NCBI RefSeq assembly: GCF_038050375.1
Contig: NZ_CP150886.1
Coordinates: forward strand, 3,885,318 to 3,949,317
Length of the DNA stretch: 64,000 nt
Source of the DNA: Okeanomitos corallinicola TIOX110
GTDB taxonomy: Bacteria > Cyanobacteriota > Cyanobacteriia > Cyanobacteriales > Nostocaceae
Direction of reading: 5' to 3'
Position 1 is the first letter of the stretch; each line of letters begins with the position of its first letter. A program made the translations under genes and the position numbers. Below the pieces are notes generated by a model. It saw nothing but the letters and a program-made list of their open reading frames with translations. It was not told the origin of the DNA and did no database searches. Positions 44,655 to 54,978 of this stretch are shown piece by piece.

Positions 44655-45647
44655 ATGGATGCTAACGAGATTATTAAGAGATATGCAGACGGAGAAACAA
44701 AGTTTATTGAAGCTCAACTCAACGGAGTTAATTTATTTGGTGCAGACTTGATTGGTATAGACTTAAATAGAGCAAACTTGCGAGATGCCATTCTCATTTT
44801 TACTTATCTAAGTCGAGCAATATTAAATAAAGCCAACCTAATATCTACTAATCTGAGTGGTGCTAACTTAAATCAGGCAAGTTTAATCAGTGCCAATTTG
44901 CATGATGCTAATTTACATGGTGCAACCTTAGAAGGTGCAGATTTACGCAACGCTAATTTAACATTAGCGGATCTACTAGATGCTAACTTAATGAATGCAG
45001 ATTTACGTGGTGCAAATCTTAGCGGTGCTAACCTGACAGGAGCTTGTTTAAGAGGCGCTAATCTCCGGGAAGAAAAGAGAATCTACAATGCTATTTTGCG
45101 GGGTACTAATCTACATAAAGCTGACTTACGAGGTGCTAATTTAACAGGTGCGGATTTAGCAAAAGTTGATTTAAGTGGTGCTAATTTGAGTGAGTCAACC
45201 CTACGTGGTGCTGATCTCAGTGGTGCAAATCTCAGTCAAGCCATTGTACAAAACGCATCTCTGACTGAGATTAACCTTGCAGGTGCTAATTTAAAAGCAG
45301 CTAATTTGATGAATTCCAGACTAGACAGAGCCAACCTGAGTGAAACTGAACTAACAGATATTAACTTACAAGGTACATTGTTAGCAGATGCAAAGCTAAA
45401 TAAAGCCAAAATGAGTGGGGCAAATCTGAGTTTTGCTAGACTAAGTAGAGCCGATTTAAGTAGGGTGAATCTGCGCGGAGCTAACCTAAATGAAGCAGAT
45501 TTGGTAGATGCTTATCTGGCTAGAACAAATCTCATGGGTGCTAATTTAAGTAAAGCAATTCTCATTAGAGCAGAAATAAGTACAGCAAATCTCATGGGTG
45601 CTAATTTGCATGAAACAATAATGCCTGATGGTACAGTTAACTACTAA
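44655..45647 (+). CDS. Pentapeptide repeat protein
   Basis: Nearly all of the 330 residues are A(D/N)Lxx pentapeptides (LRGANLSGANLTGACLRGAN and similar), which fold as a right-handed quadrilateral beta-helix. The repeat is interrupted once near residues 135-145 (REEKRIYNAIL). There is no signal peptide, so it should be cytosolic. Cyanobacteria have many of these proteins and most have no known function. Its position 70 bp after the unknown 305-residue gene suggests a shared transcript. Confidence 0.9.
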   Translation: MDANEIIKRYADGETKFIEAQLNGVNLFGADLIGIDLNRANLRDAILIFTYLSRAILNKANLISTNLSGANLNQASLISANLHDANLHGATLEGADLRNANLTLADLLDANLMNADLRGANLSGANLTGACLRGANLREEKRIYNAILRGTNLHKADLRGANLTGADLAKVDLSGANLSESTLRGADLSGANLSQAIVQNASLTEINLAGANLKAANLMNSRLDRANLSETELTDINLQGTLLADAKLNKAKMSGANLSFARLSRADLSRVNLRGANLNEADLVDAYLARTNLMGANLSKAILIRAEISTANLMGANLHETIMPDGTVNY

Positions 45648-45735
45648 TACAAAATCTTAGTCAGCAAACCCTAAATACAAGCTATAAATTATCAACTATA
45701 ATGATAGGATTAAGAAATACTAAACCCTGACTTGC

Positions 45736-47118
45736 TTACTCACCTTTTAACTTCAAAGCCTCAGTTGTTGACATACCCTCACTTTGAAGGCCAAAATATG
45801 ACAAAGCCGCCGCAGCTTCAGCCCGATTTACAGCTTTTTTAGGTTGAAAAAGAGTCGTATATCCAAACACTCTCCTAATATTTGACTGTTCAGCATTTTG
45901 AAAATCAGCTAAAATTGCTCTTAATGCTTTGGGGTCAATTTTTTCCGTATCTTGAAAACCCCAAGTTTGTTTGACAGCTTCTAGATTAGCATTAGGTAAA
46001 GCTTGACGAGTATCTAAGGGGACTTTCCACAGCAATAAGTTTTCCCTGGTTAAAGGTGCATCAGGACGAAATAAAACCGCTGTTGCATCCCCAGATAAGC
46101 TACTAGGAATTAATCCTGCTTCTGCTAATCCTTGAATAGCTGGAAAATCAGCATCTTGAGGTAAAACATCTTTAAAAGCTGGTTGAGTGCTAGTAGATGC
46201 TAAACGGATTTTTTTAGCTGGATTATTCGCATACATGACATTATTAGCAGCAACTAACCAACGGGCATATTCTCGGCGGGTAATGGTTTTGTCAGGCTCA
46301 AATAATTGACTATTGGTCGCCATAGAAACACTATTATTTGGCTTTGTAGCTATTGATAAAACGCCTAATTTACCTAAATCTCCAATTTGTTTCCGCCATT
46401 CCGGTGGAACTTTATTTAAGTCACTAAATTCTATAGATTTTAATATTTCAGTATCGTTATTTACTTCTTTATTAGCTGCATTGTCAACTTTATTAACAGG
46501 TAAGTTCGGTCCTATAAATTCAGATTTATTGATTGAAGGTGATACACTGGGATTTTTGGCTAAGTCAGATTCAGTTTTAGTTATATTAATAGGTGTATAT
46601 TCAATTAACAATTCTGTTGATGTTTGAGGTTGGTTATTTTTTGCATTTGTAACTGATTTAGGTTTAATTGACACCTTGAAGAATAAATTATCATTTTTGA
46701 CTTCAAAAGTACCTTCTGTGTCATCTTTTGGTTGTTGTAAAATTTCCCAGTTCTTATTTTTAAATTGACTTCTATAAAAGTCGGTAATCGCATTACTAGG
46801 GTCAGCACTTTGCCAACGAGTTAAAATGCGACTATCGGTTTTGTTATCAGAATTTTTAGCCGTTTCAATCTCTGTTAATTGGGCATTAGGATATTTAGGA
46901 ATGTTTTCGGGAAAGTTAGTAGGTAAAGAAACTAAAGACGGTGTTGGTGTTGCCTGACTTTTAGTTTCCCCAAAAACTATGGGGTTGCTTTGCAGTCTGG
47001 TATCTGCTGCTAAAGACTGTTCTAAATTCTTAGCTGCTGATCCGTTATCACAGGCAGTTAATGTAGAAATTAAAACAGCTATACTGAAAAATAAGACTGG
47101 GGGTTTGGACAGTATCAC
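45736..47118 (-). CDS. SLH-domain-like lipoprotein
   Basis: The protein has 460 residues. The N-terminus has a hydrophobic stretch and lipobox LTAC (Cys near residue 23), so the mature protein is probably lipid-anchored in the envelope. The C-terminal half has SLH-like segments (FEPDKTITRREYARWLVAAN near 275-294 and LFRPDAPLTRENLLLWK near 357-373; a third RAEAAAALSYFG near 440). The start codon is GTG at 47118 and no ATG fits. SLH domains in cyanobacteria bind peptidoglycan or its polysaccharide. The middle is low-complexity. Confidence 0.8.
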   Translation of the reverse strand: MILSKPPVLFFSIAVLISTLTACDNGSAAKNLEQSLAADTRLQSNPIVFGETKSQATPTPSLVSLPTNFPENIPKYPNAQLTEIETAKNSDNKTDSRILTRWQSADPSNAITDFYRSQFKNKNWEILQQPKDDTEGTFEVKNDNLFFKVSIKPKSVTNAKNNQPQTSTELLIEYTPINITKTESDLAKNPSVSPSINKSEFIGPNLPVNKVDNAANKEVNNDTEILKSIEFSDLNKVPPEWRKQIGDLGKLGVLSIATKPNNSVSMATNSQLFEPDKTITRREYARWLVAANNVMYANNPAKKIRLASTSTQPAFKDVLPQDADFPAIQGLAEAGLIPSSLSGDATAVLFRPDAPLTRENLLLWKVPLDTRQALPNANLEAVKQTWGFQDTEKIDPKALRAILADFQNAEQSNIRRVFGYTTLFQPKKAVNRAEAAAALSYFGLQSEGMSTTEALKLKGE

Positions 47119-47836
47119 AGGAAGACCACAAATTAATTTGTTTTCAATTTCTACACTAGCATTTCTGTTATCGGTGGTGATTTCACAATGTTTGAGGATT
47201 TATAACTTACAAAAAGCGTAGATATAGATTTGTTCATTTATGAATACGCTCTACATTTGCACGATTCTATTTATCCTTGATAATAGAGCTAAAGATAGGA
47301 TTTAACTCTGATTAAGCAAACAGGGGATACATTTCTCTATATCTATCTGAAAATTGTTATTTCGCTGCTGCTAGTGCTAATATAAGAGAATAATCTCTTA
47401 AAACCTAGCTCACAGGAAAATAAAAATCAAGCTCACTAATACTAGGCTTTAGTGATTCTTAAAAAGTATCAGCTAAAGACAGTACGCTGAAAAATTAATA
47501 CTCGCAAAGTCCCCATGTCAGGCAGTTGCAAAAGCTGAACATAGGTTTGTCATGATTGGGAATTAATGCCATAATCAAACTTATCTAGTATCTTCCTTGT
47601 TTTATTCAAGGTAAATAAACTTAATGTTTGCAGGGAATAATTTCGAGGCTGCTTTCTGAGAGTGATGGGAAATTTTAAGCTTAGTTATCTATCAGCTGTG
47701 AGATATTTATCAGAGTGTATGAAAAATATAAAATAGATATTAAATTGGAAGATAACAACGACCATAGACCATCGTTAGTTGATTTCACTTCCTACAAAGT
47801 GTCGCCAGGTTGTTACCAGTGCTGAAACAAGATTAC
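47119..47836. other. Intergenic region upstream of sasA
   Basis: A 718-bp gap between divergent genes. No gene, repeat or strong hairpin was recognised. The frame upstream of sasA stays open for nine codons from a TTG at 47810. Confidence 0.45.
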
Positions 47837-49024
47837 ATGCAAGTTTCCCAGGATCAGCCTATCTATTCTGAGGCTCCACTCCAGCTGTTACTGTTTGTTG
47901 ACGGACGGCCAAAATCTCGTCAACAGGTACAGAGAATACGCGCCTACTTACGAGAATTAGAGGCTGAGTATAGTTTTGAACTTCAAATTATTGATGTTGG
48001 TCAACAACCTTATTTAGCTGAACATTTTAAGTTAGTAGCAACGCCCGCTTTAGTGAAAATCCATCCAGAACCTCAACAGACTCTGGCTGGGAGTAACATC
48101 ATAGCTCAATTAAAAAGCTGGTGGCCGCGTTGGCAAGCAGCGGCGGAAGCATTTTTGAAGTTACACGAAGACTTGAAAGAACTTTCTGATGAGAATGGAT
48201 ATGTGACATCACCTACATCTACAATTCATTCTGTTGCTGTGTCGGCTGAGTTAATTAAACTTTCCGATGAAATTTTTGACTTGAAGCAGGAAAAAGAAAA
48301 ACTGCAAGAACAGCTACAGTTTAAGGATAGGATTATGTCTATGTTAGCCCATGACCTGCGTAATCCTTTAACTGCTGCTTCAATCGCAATGGAGACGCTT
48401 CAAAATAACTATGATTTAGAACAGGGTAAGTTCAAAACTTTAAAGCCATTAATGGCTGAACACCTGCTTAAACAAGCTCGCGCTCAAGCAAAAATAATTG
48501 ATCGGATGATTGCTGATCTCTTACAAGTAGGCCGTGGTAATGATACGGATTTGCCGATCATACCTCAAAGACTAGAGCTAAGTAAAATCAGTTTGGAGGT
48601 ATTGGCAGAACTGGGCGATCGCTGCATTGCTAAATCCCAAAAAGTAGAAACAGATATTCCTAATGACCTGCCATCTGTATATGCAGATCCAGAACGCATC
48701 CGCCAAGTTTTAGTGAATTTATTAGATAATGCGATTAAGTACACACCTAATGGGGGCATCATTAGCTTATCTGCTCTCCATCGTACCACTCAAAAAGTGC
48801 AGTTTAGTATTGGTGACAATGGACCGGGGATACCTCTGGAAAACCGCGATCGCATTTTTGAAAATCATTTTCGTCTAGAACGGGATGAAAGCAAAGATGG
48901 GTATGGGATTGGTCTGTCCTTATGCCAGCGTATTATTAGAGCGCACTATGGTCAAATTTGGGTAGACTCAAACCCTGGTGGTGGCTCATGGTTTCATTTT
49001 ACGTTACCAGTTTATCCATCTTAA
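47837..49024 (+). CDS. sasA: Circadian clock output histidine kinase SasA
   Basis: SasA receives time-of-day information by binding KaiC through its KaiB-like N-terminal domain and passes phosphate to RpaA. That domain is visible as [20 protein letters not shown] to [17 protein letters not shown] (about 15-80). The H-box [13 protein letters not shown] holds His near residue 171, then [18 protein letters not shown] and [12 protein letters not shown] complete the kinase. ATG 47837 gives the expected start [10 protein letters not shown]; upstream GTG and TTG codons are less likely. kai and rpaA genes are not in the window. Confidence 0.93.
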   Translation: MQVSQDQPIYSEAPLQLLLFVDGRPKSRQQVQRIRAYLRELEAEYSFELQIIDVGQQPYLAEHFKLVATPALVKIHPEPQQTLAGSNIIAQLKSWWPRWQAAAEAFLKLHEDLKELSDENGYVTSPTSTIHSVAVSAELIKLSDEIFDLKQEKEKLQEQLQFKDRIMSMLAHDLRNPLTAASIAMETLQNNYDLEQGKFKTLKPLMAEHLLKQARAQAKIIDRMIADLLQVGRGNDTDLPIIPQRLELSKISLEVLAELGDRCIAKSQKVETDIPNDLPSVYADPERIRQVLVNLLDNAIKYTPNGGIISLSALHRTTQKVQFSIGDNGPGIPLENRDRIFENHFRLERDESKDGYGIGLSLCQRIIRAHYGQIWVDSNPGGGSWFHFTLPVYPS

Positions 49025-49104
49025 ATAAATAGTCAGTAGTCAGTTATTTTATTTATTTAATCCTGACTTCTAAATTGTTACGCACAAATCCTATAAATAA
49101 AAAA

Positions 49105-49365
49105 ATGCCACATCCGTTAATGTATGAAGAAGATAACTTTGTTGTTTTAGAAACAAATCAACCAGAACAGTTTCTGACAGCAGCAGAGTTATTAGAAAAA
49201 TTAGTCAAAACTTTACAGAAAATCTCATTTGATGACCTGCCTCAAGATATAAAAAAATTTTCATCAGTAACAGAACAAGCACAATATTTAATTGATACTG
49301 GTTGTGAATTAGATATTGAACCTGGCAAATATTTACAGTGGTATGCAGTGAGGCTAGAAAAGTGA
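49105..49365 (+). CDS. crr7: Chlororespiratory reduction protein 7 (CRR7 family)
   Basis: The 86-residue protein starts MPHPLMYEEDNFVVLETNQP and ends LQWYAVRLEK, both family signatures. In chloroplasts CRR7 is needed for assembly or accumulation of the NDH complex. The open frame extends ten codons upstream (49075), but the family start is the ATG at 49105. It follows sasA by 80 bp on the same strand. Together with ndhH and the MidA-type gene it is the third NDH-1-related gene of the window. Confidence 0.82.
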   Translation: MPHPLMYEEDNFVVLETNQPEQFLTAAELLEKLVKTLQKISFDDLPQDIKKFSSVTEQAQYLIDTGCELDIEPGKYLQWYAVRLEK

Positions 49366-49367
49366 AT

Positions 49368-49494
49368 AAGTAGTCGTGCAAAATAAATTTCATATTTAGG
49401 GAAGGTGACAGATGACAGGTGACAGGTGACAGACAAGAGATACAGAGATTTCTATTGTTTTCCCAAATGTGCAATTAATTTTGCCCAGGTACTT
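49368..49494. mobile_element. Heptamer-bearing MITE, copy 2 (127 bp, complete)
   Basis: The left end AAGTAGTCGTGCAAAATAAA and the right end (TTTTGCCCAGGTACTT) are inverted repeats of about 38 bp with interruptions. A GTGACAG array lies inside. It starts just after the crr7 stop codon. Its sequence matches copy 1 at 43325-43432. Confidence 0.75.
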
Positions 49495-49496
49495 AA

Positions 49497-49521
49497 ATGG
49501 GCATTGGGCATTGGGCAATCA
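49497..49521. repeat. STRR heptamers (GGGCATT)
   Basis: Two to three GGGCATT units adjoin the MITE. Confidence 0.65.
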
Positions 49522-49584
49522 ATCTTCTCCTAACTACCCCTGCCTTTTGCCTACTACTTTATGCCTCCTGACTGCTTGTACTAC

Positions 49585-50136
49585 TTACTGTTGATTAATA
49601 GTAATTAACTCTAGTTCAATTCTATCTTCATCAGGCTGCGTAACTTTTACTTCTACATTAGGTGCGAAAAACTTATTCATTTTTTCCTGTTTTTGCAACC
49701 ACTTATCCAAAGGGATAAAAGGTGAATCAAACTCTAAAGTTAAAGAATAAGCACCATTTACTTCTGCTTCTCTTAAACCAGTTACAACAGGTCTTTCATC
49801 ATCATTAGGACTCAGACCTAAGAATTCTAAAGCTCGGTCTAAATGCGCTTCTTGTCCGTAGCAGAATCTAGTGATGTCCTTACGGATCTTATTTTGAGTG
49901 ACAGTTGCTTGATCTTTCCTGAGTGCTAATACCGTTGGTGTCGTCTCTTGACTAAAGGGTATGGGCTTGAGTTCATTAGCTTTGAGAGCCAATCCTCCTA
50001 ACAATAGAGGAATGCCATAAAAAAAACCGACTAGGTTGAGAGTCGCGTTATCAGCAGCATAGGCCACAAAGCCAATGATGGTTAATGTGCTACCCACGGT
50101 TAAACCAAGTGTTCCTAAAGAAATTTTGCCCAGCAT
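49585..50136 (-). CDS. DUF2854 family membrane protein
   Basis: The 183-residue protein has two N-terminal membrane helices (about 8-28 and 33-50, with GFFYGIPLLLGGLALKANEL) and a soluble C-terminal domain (TRFCYGQEAHLDRALEFLGL). This arrangement is the DUF2854 family, found in cyanobacteria and plant chloroplasts and without an assigned function. It is divergent from a small helical-protein gene, 155 bp apart. Confidence 0.8.
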   Translation of the reverse strand: MLGKISLGTLGLTVGSTLTIIGFVAYAADNATLNLVGFFYGIPLLLGGLALKANELKPIPFSQETTPTVLALRKDQATVTQNKIRKDITRFCYGQEAHLDRALEFLGLSPNDDERPVVTGLREAEVNGAYSLTLEFDSPFIPLDKWLQKQEKMNKFFAPNVEVKVTQPDEDRIELELITINQQ

Positions 50137-50291
50137 AATTGAAAGTATTTATCATTTCTTAATATCTTAGTTTTATTATCATCTCTTAGAAAGCAACTTC
50201 TCGGAGAACTCAGGACATTTGTGCTGATTGATCAGCTTCAGCCCATTTTGCGTTAAGTTTAATTAAGAACAGGAAATACAGGAATAACACA

Positions 50292-50474
50292 ATGGATATT
50301 CAAACAATCAAAGAAAGAATTGCCTCTGTTCAGAGTAAACGTGAATACCTGCTGAGTTTACTAGAAAAACCAAATTTAGGAACTTTAAAAGTTGATGTCA
50401 ATCAGGCATTGGACGAATTAGATGATCTAATTGATGAATTTAGACGCACCATACCTGAAGAAGGAACTAATTAG
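50292..50474 (+). CDS. Small helical protein
   Basis: The 60-residue product (MDIQTIKERIASVQSKREYL start) is predicted to be two helices, acidic and without Cys. AGGAATAACACA before the ATG is a good ribosome binding site. The sequence looks like a conserved small cyanobacterial protein, but I cannot name it. Confidence 0.6.
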   Translation: MDIQTIKERIASVQSKREYLLSLLEKPNLGTLKVDVNQALDELDDLIDEFRRTIPEEGTN

Positions 50475-50611
50475 GGCTTGTTGAGAAAGTCTTTCTGTCA
50501 GAACAAGGAGGCAGGGGAAGCAGGGGAAAAACCCAATATCCCATGCCCCATGACTAGGTTAAACAAATAAGATAAATATTAAAGCATTAAAACAAACGTA
50601 CGTAAATGATG

Positions 50612-51019
50612 TTAATGACTACATTTAAAACGCTGACCTAACTGTCTAACTAAAGCTAGAAGTTCACTGGTAGGAGTATCTTTTTTACAAACTTCATCAA
50701 AACTAGACATTGCCTTTGTTTGCTGCAAACTTGCGTCTTCTACGGAAGAGAAAGCCAGAATTTGAGTTTTTGGGGATATGGATTTAATGTAACTAGAGGC
50801 ACACCAACCATCCATCACAGGCATTTGTAGATCCAACACAATGACATCAGGTCGGTAACATTCAACCATTTCTATAGCTTCCTGACCATTACTTGCTAAA
50901 CCTACGACTTCCATATTCTCTTGTCCAGAAAATGCAAATTGTAGGGTTAAACGAGTTAGTTCATGATCGTCAACTAACAGAACTCTCAAAGAAGAAGATT
51001 CACAGGACAACATTAACAT
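50612..51019 (-). CDS. Single-domain response regulator
   Basis: The 135-residue receiver domain has acidic pocket VDDHE (17-18), the phospho-acceptor Asp63 (IVLDLQMPVMDGW), Ser91/92 and Lys112/113. There is no output domain, so it would act by protein contacts, as CheY-like or Rcp-like proteins do. A second Met at position 3 is an alternative start. It lies 174 bp downstream of ppk1 on the same strand. The nearest histidine kinase gene (53473) is divergent from ppk1; pairing is only possible, not shown. Confidence 0.88.
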   Translation of the reverse strand: MLMLSCESSSLRVLLVDDHELTRLTLQFAFSGQENMEVVGLASNGQEAIEMVECYRPDVIVLDLQMPVMDGWCASSYIKSISPKTQILAFSSVEDASLQQTKAMSSFDEVCKKDTPTSELLALVRQLGQRFKCSH

Positions 51020-51193
51020 TCCCGAAAAAGAAAATTATATATAGTTAGTCATAGTGTATGGGAATAACTACCAGTATTGAATCTATCTTTCGGTTGAATA
51101 AATGCCTCTAACACCACAAATTAATTCGGGTGTTTGTACTATGAATCAAGAATACCTGGCTTTTACGCGTTGGCAGTACGCTATCAGAAAACC

Positions 51194-53359
51194 CTAAGTG
51201 ATACTTGCTGATGATAAAGCCATAGACATGAGAGTTTTTTGGGAATTGGCTTCTGGACAATCATTACCTGGTCTTCTTTGAATATAACTACCATCTGATT
51301 GTAAATCCCAAGCATGGCGGTTATCAGCCAACATAATTCCCAGAATTGCTTGTAAATCCTTGGCAATATCTGGGTCTTTAATAGGGGTAATAACTTCTAC
51401 GCGCCGATCTAAATTGCGACGCATCCAGTCAGCACTACCGATGTAAATTTCTTCCTGACTATTGTTATAGAAGTAAAAAAGCCGGGAATGTTCTAAAAAT
51501 CTGCCAATAATGCTCATAATGCGGATATTTTCGCTAATATCTTTCAGTCCTGGTCGTAAACAACAAATACCGCGAATAATCAGGTCTATTTTTACACCAG
51601 CACGGGAGGCGTTATATAAAGTGGTAATAATTTGTGGATCAACTAAGGAGTTCATTTTGGCAACTATCCGCCCAGAAAAACCATTTTGAGCATTTTCAAT
51701 TTCTCGGTTAATTAGTCCCAAGAAGCGATCGCGCATATTTACAGGGGCGACTAGTATCTCCCGATAGGTTTTTTGGCGAGAGTATCCGGTCAAAAAGTTA
51801 AACACATCGGTTAAATCTGCCCCTAATTCTTCCCGACAACTCAACAGACCTAAATCTGTGTATAATCTTGCCGTTTTTGGGTTGTAGTTTCCAGTACCGA
51901 TATGGACGTAACGACGGATGCGGTCTTTTTCCCGTCGGACGACTAAAACAATTTTGCTGTGGGTTTTTAAACCTACCAAACCATAGACAACATGAACACC
52001 TACTTTTTCTAAACGCCTAGCCCAGTAGATATTATTTTCCTCATCAAACCGTGCTTTTAACTCCACTAACACAGAAACCTGTTTACCATTTTCTGCGGCA
52101 GCTATTAAAGCATTGACAATGGGTGAATCACCGGAAGTCCGGTAAAGAGTCATTTTGATAGCTAAAACGTTGGCATCCCAGGCTGCATGAGTAATAAATT
52201 TTTCGACTGTACCGGTAAATGACTGATAGGGGTGATGCACCAGTAAATCTTTTTCCCGGATGACAGAAAAAAAGTCTTTTCCCTCTTCCATTTCCAATAA
52301 ATTTGGATCTATATTTGGTTCTCTGAGGCGTTGTAGACGGGAAGGTACTACGGACTGACGTGGTGGATCTTTGAGTTCTGGTAGTTGTAGGGACATAAAA
52401 TACATCAAGTCCCGTAGTCCTAGCAGATCATCTACTTGATAAATGTCGTTTTCAGTTAATTCCAAATCTTGTAACAAACGAGAACGCAATGCTTCTGGGG
52501 TTTGGGATTGAATTTCTAACCTGACAGGAGTTCCACCCATGCGACGTTTACGCAGTTCTTGTTCAATGGCTAATAGTAAATCATCTGCTTCGTCTTCTTC
52601 CAGTTCTAAGTCAGCATCACGAGTAATGCGGAAAGGGTGACATTCAATAATTTTCATCCCTGGAAACAGGTATTCTAGATTGTGGGCGATCGCCTGTTCT
52701 AAAGGTACACCGACCCAATGAACGACTTTGCCATTATCCTCATTTCTTAACTCTGACGGTAAAGGGATAAATCTTGGTAAAACTTTAGGAACTTTGACTC
52801 TCGCAAAAAATTCTTCCCCTTTTTCCGGGTTTTTGACCACAACTGCTAAATTTAAGCTGAGATTAGAAATATAAGGAAAAGGATGACTAGGATCAACAGC
52901 TAGGGGAGTCAAGACCGGAAATATTTGTTCTTTAAAATATTCGTCTAAATAATTACGTTGTTGAACATTTAATTCAATGTAATCAAGAATATAAATACCA
53001 TGATTAACTAATAGGGGTTGTAAAACTTTCTTAAACTGTTCATTATGTCTGGTGACTAAAGGGTTTAAAAGCAGTCTAATATCATCTAATTGTTTCTGCG
53101 GCGTGCGGCCATCGGGAGTTAATAAATTAACCTTTGCCTCTACCTGCTGTTTTAATGCAGCAACGCGCACCATAAAAAATTCATCTAAGTTAGAACTAAA
53201 AATAGCCAAAAATTTCAGGCGTTCTAATAGAGGTGTCCGTTCATCACAAGCCTCATGTAAGACTCTAGTGTTAAACTCTAACCAGCTTAACTCGCGGTTA
53301 ATATAGTATTGCGTATCACTTAAATCAATAGTAGGGGTAATTTTTTTAGATTTTGGCAT
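51194..53359 (-). CDS. ppk1: Polyphosphate kinase 1
   Basis: PPK1 polymerises the terminal phosphate of ATP into polyphosphate. The 721-residue protein has the full set: N-terminal NRELSWLEFNTRVLHEA, the middle HHPYQSF segment, the active-site HIGTGNYNPKTARLYTDL (the His is the phospho-acceptor) and the C-terminal GSADWMRRNLDRRVEV. The length is normal for cyanobacteria. The upstream neighbour is a divergent histidine kinase gene, 113 bp away. A CHAD (polyphosphate-binding) protein is at 5281. Confidence 0.96.
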   Translation of the reverse strand: MPKSKKITPTIDLSDTQYYINRELSWLEFNTRVLHEACDERTPLLERLKFLAIFSSNLDEFFMVRVAALKQQVEAKVNLLTPDGRTPQKQLDDIRLLLNPLVTRHNEQFKKVLQPLLVNHGIYILDYIELNVQQRNYLDEYFKEQIFPVLTPLAVDPSHPFPYISNLSLNLAVVVKNPEKGEEFFARVKVPKVLPRFIPLPSELRNEDNGKVVHWVGVPLEQAIAHNLEYLFPGMKIIECHPFRITRDADLELEEDEADDLLLAIEQELRKRRMGGTPVRLEIQSQTPEALRSRLLQDLELTENDIYQVDDLLGLRDLMYFMSLQLPELKDPPRQSVVPSRLQRLREPNIDPNLLEMEEGKDFFSVIREKDLLVHHPYQSFTGTVEKFITHAAWDANVLAIKMTLYRTSGDSPIVNALIAAAENGKQVSVLVELKARFDEENNIYWARRLEKVGVHVVYGLVGLKTHSKIVLVVRREKDRIRRYVHIGTGNYNPKTARLYTDLGLLSCREELGADLTDVFNFLTGYSRQKTYREILVAPVNMRDRFLGLINREIENAQNGFSGRIVAKMNSLVDPQIITTLYNASRAGVKIDLIIRGICCLRPGLKDISENIRIMSIIGRFLEHSRLFYFYNNSQEEIYIGSADWMRRNLDRRVEVITPIKDPDIAKDLQAILGIMLADNRHAWDLQSDGSYIQRRPGNDCPEANSQKTLMSMALSSASIT

Positions 53360-53472
53360 GGTTATTTAAAGACTAGTAGATTTCACGCAGCACAAGGTAG
53401 ACAATCAGTTAACTTAATTAAGTTAATTACTATAGTAATTTTTGGTTAAGAAATATTTAACACTTTGGAAAT

Positions 53473-54846
53473 ATGTTTCAAGCAACCCGTCGCCGTCTTG
53501 CCCTTTGGTACACTGCTGTTACTGCTATCTTACTACTCTTGTTTGCCACTGGAGTATATTTATATGTCCGCAGCACCCTGGTAGAAAGAATTGACGATAC
53601 CTTAAATCATGTAGTGGAAGTAGTAGAAAGATCCCTGGTGATTGAACCTGTTAACTTCCAAGCTAATAAATTGCGGGTAAATATAGAAGCCAGTTTTCGT
53701 AATAATGCGGATAACGGCGAAGATGACCGGATTGACCTAGAATGGTTTAGCCCCACCGGTGAATTACAGTGGTCTACTTTTTCTGAACCGTTGCATATTC
53801 CCATTCATGGTCATCGTATTGGTGAAACCGTGCGCTTAGTGGGAATGGGGGGATGGGGAGACTCAGAACTGTTATTAAGACAAGTTACCCATCGAGTAGA
53901 AATGGGAAGACAGGTTTTAGGATATCTGCGTGTTAGTCATCCTTGGTTTGAGGTTACTAAACCCAGTCGTCAGTTAATTTTTGATTTAGCTTTGGGTAGT
54001 GGTTTAATGGTGCTTTCAGTAGCTGCAAGTGGTTGGTTTCTTTCTGGTAAAGCGATGGAACCGGTGGGGGAGTCTTATCAACGTCTCAAGCAGTTTACCG
54101 CTGATGCTTCCCATGAACTGAGAAGTCCTATTGCTTTAATACAGACTAATGTCCAAGTGGCACTGGCTGATTTAGACTTAGAATCTAGTAATATTTCTGA
54201 TTATCGTCAACAATTAAGGTTAATAGAAAGAATAACTCAGCGTTTGGGTAGATTAGTCAATGATTTATTATTTCTAGCACGACAAGATAGTGGAATTAGT
54301 CAAGATGTTTTTTCTTCTTGTCCCTTGGATGCTTTACTGATAGAAGTGGTGGAAGAACAACAAGTTTTAGCTAAAGAGAAAGCTATTACCCTCACTCTCA
54401 ATTTAGTTGATCCTCCCTTAGAACTAGATCCAGAGTTACAAGAAAATTGGCTAACTTTAATAGGGAATTGGGATGAATTAGTGAGATTATTTACAAATTT
54501 AATTGGTAATGCTTTGCAATATACACCTACCCAGGGAAGTGTAGAGGTGGAATTACAGCGACTTGTAGGAATTCGTTACAGTGTTTCTTATTTACAAATT
54601 AAAATCAGTGATACGGGAGTTGGTATTCCTGGTGAGTCCTTACCTCAGTTATTTGACAGATTTTACCGTGTAGATCCAGCGCGTACCCATCAAGGTCGGG
54701 AAAGTCAGAAAATTACCACTGGTTCTGGTTTGGGTTTAGCGATCGCTCAAGCTATTGTAGAACATCATCAAGGTCAAATCCAAGTTGATAGTATTGTTGG
54801 GAAAGGTACTACTTTTACTGTGATTTTACCAGTTAGTTTTGACTAG
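53473..54846 (+). CDS. Two-component sensor histidine kinase
   Basis: The 457-residue membrane kinase has helices at about 9-30 and 165-188 that flank a periplasmic sensor of about 135 residues. No clear HAMP is present; the H-box FTADASHELRSPIALIQ (His near 214) follows almost directly. N-box (NLIGNALQYTP), G1 (DTGVGIPGE) and G2 (GSGLGLAIAQAIV) are intact. This is the general RppB-like type of cyanobacteria. No response regulator gene is adjacent; the signal is unknown. Confidence 0.88.
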   Translation: MFQATRRRLALWYTAVTAILLLLFATGVYLYVRSTLVERIDDTLNHVVEVVERSLVIEPVNFQANKLRVNIEASFRNNADNGEDDRIDLEWFSPTGELQWSTFSEPLHIPIHGHRIGETVRLVGMGGWGDSELLLRQVTHRVEMGRQVLGYLRVSHPWFEVTKPSRQLIFDLALGSGLMVLSVAASGWFLSGKAMEPVGESYQRLKQFTADASHELRSPIALIQTNVQVALADLDLESSNISDYRQQLRLIERITQRLGRLVNDLLFLARQDSGISQDVFSSCPLDALLIEVVEEQQVLAKEKAITLTLNLVDPPLELDPELQENWLTLIGNWDELVRLFTNLIGNALQYTPTQGSVEVELQRLVGIRYSVSYLQIKISDTGVGIPGESLPQLFDRFYRVDPARTHQGRESQKITTGSGLGLAIAQAIVEHHQGQIQVDSIVGKGTTFTVILPVSFD

Positions 54847-54872
54847 GTAATAGGTAATAGGTAATAGGTAAT
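54844..54872. repeat. STRR heptamers (GTAATAG)
   Basis: Four GTAATAG units directly after the kinase stop codon. Confidence 0.85.
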
Positions 54873-54978
54873 AACTGCTATATATTCAACATTTGTTTCT
54901 TGAGGTAGAGGGAGACAAATATATTTACTTATTAGTCTGAATATAGTGCAACATGAAAAATAATAACTATAGGAAAAT

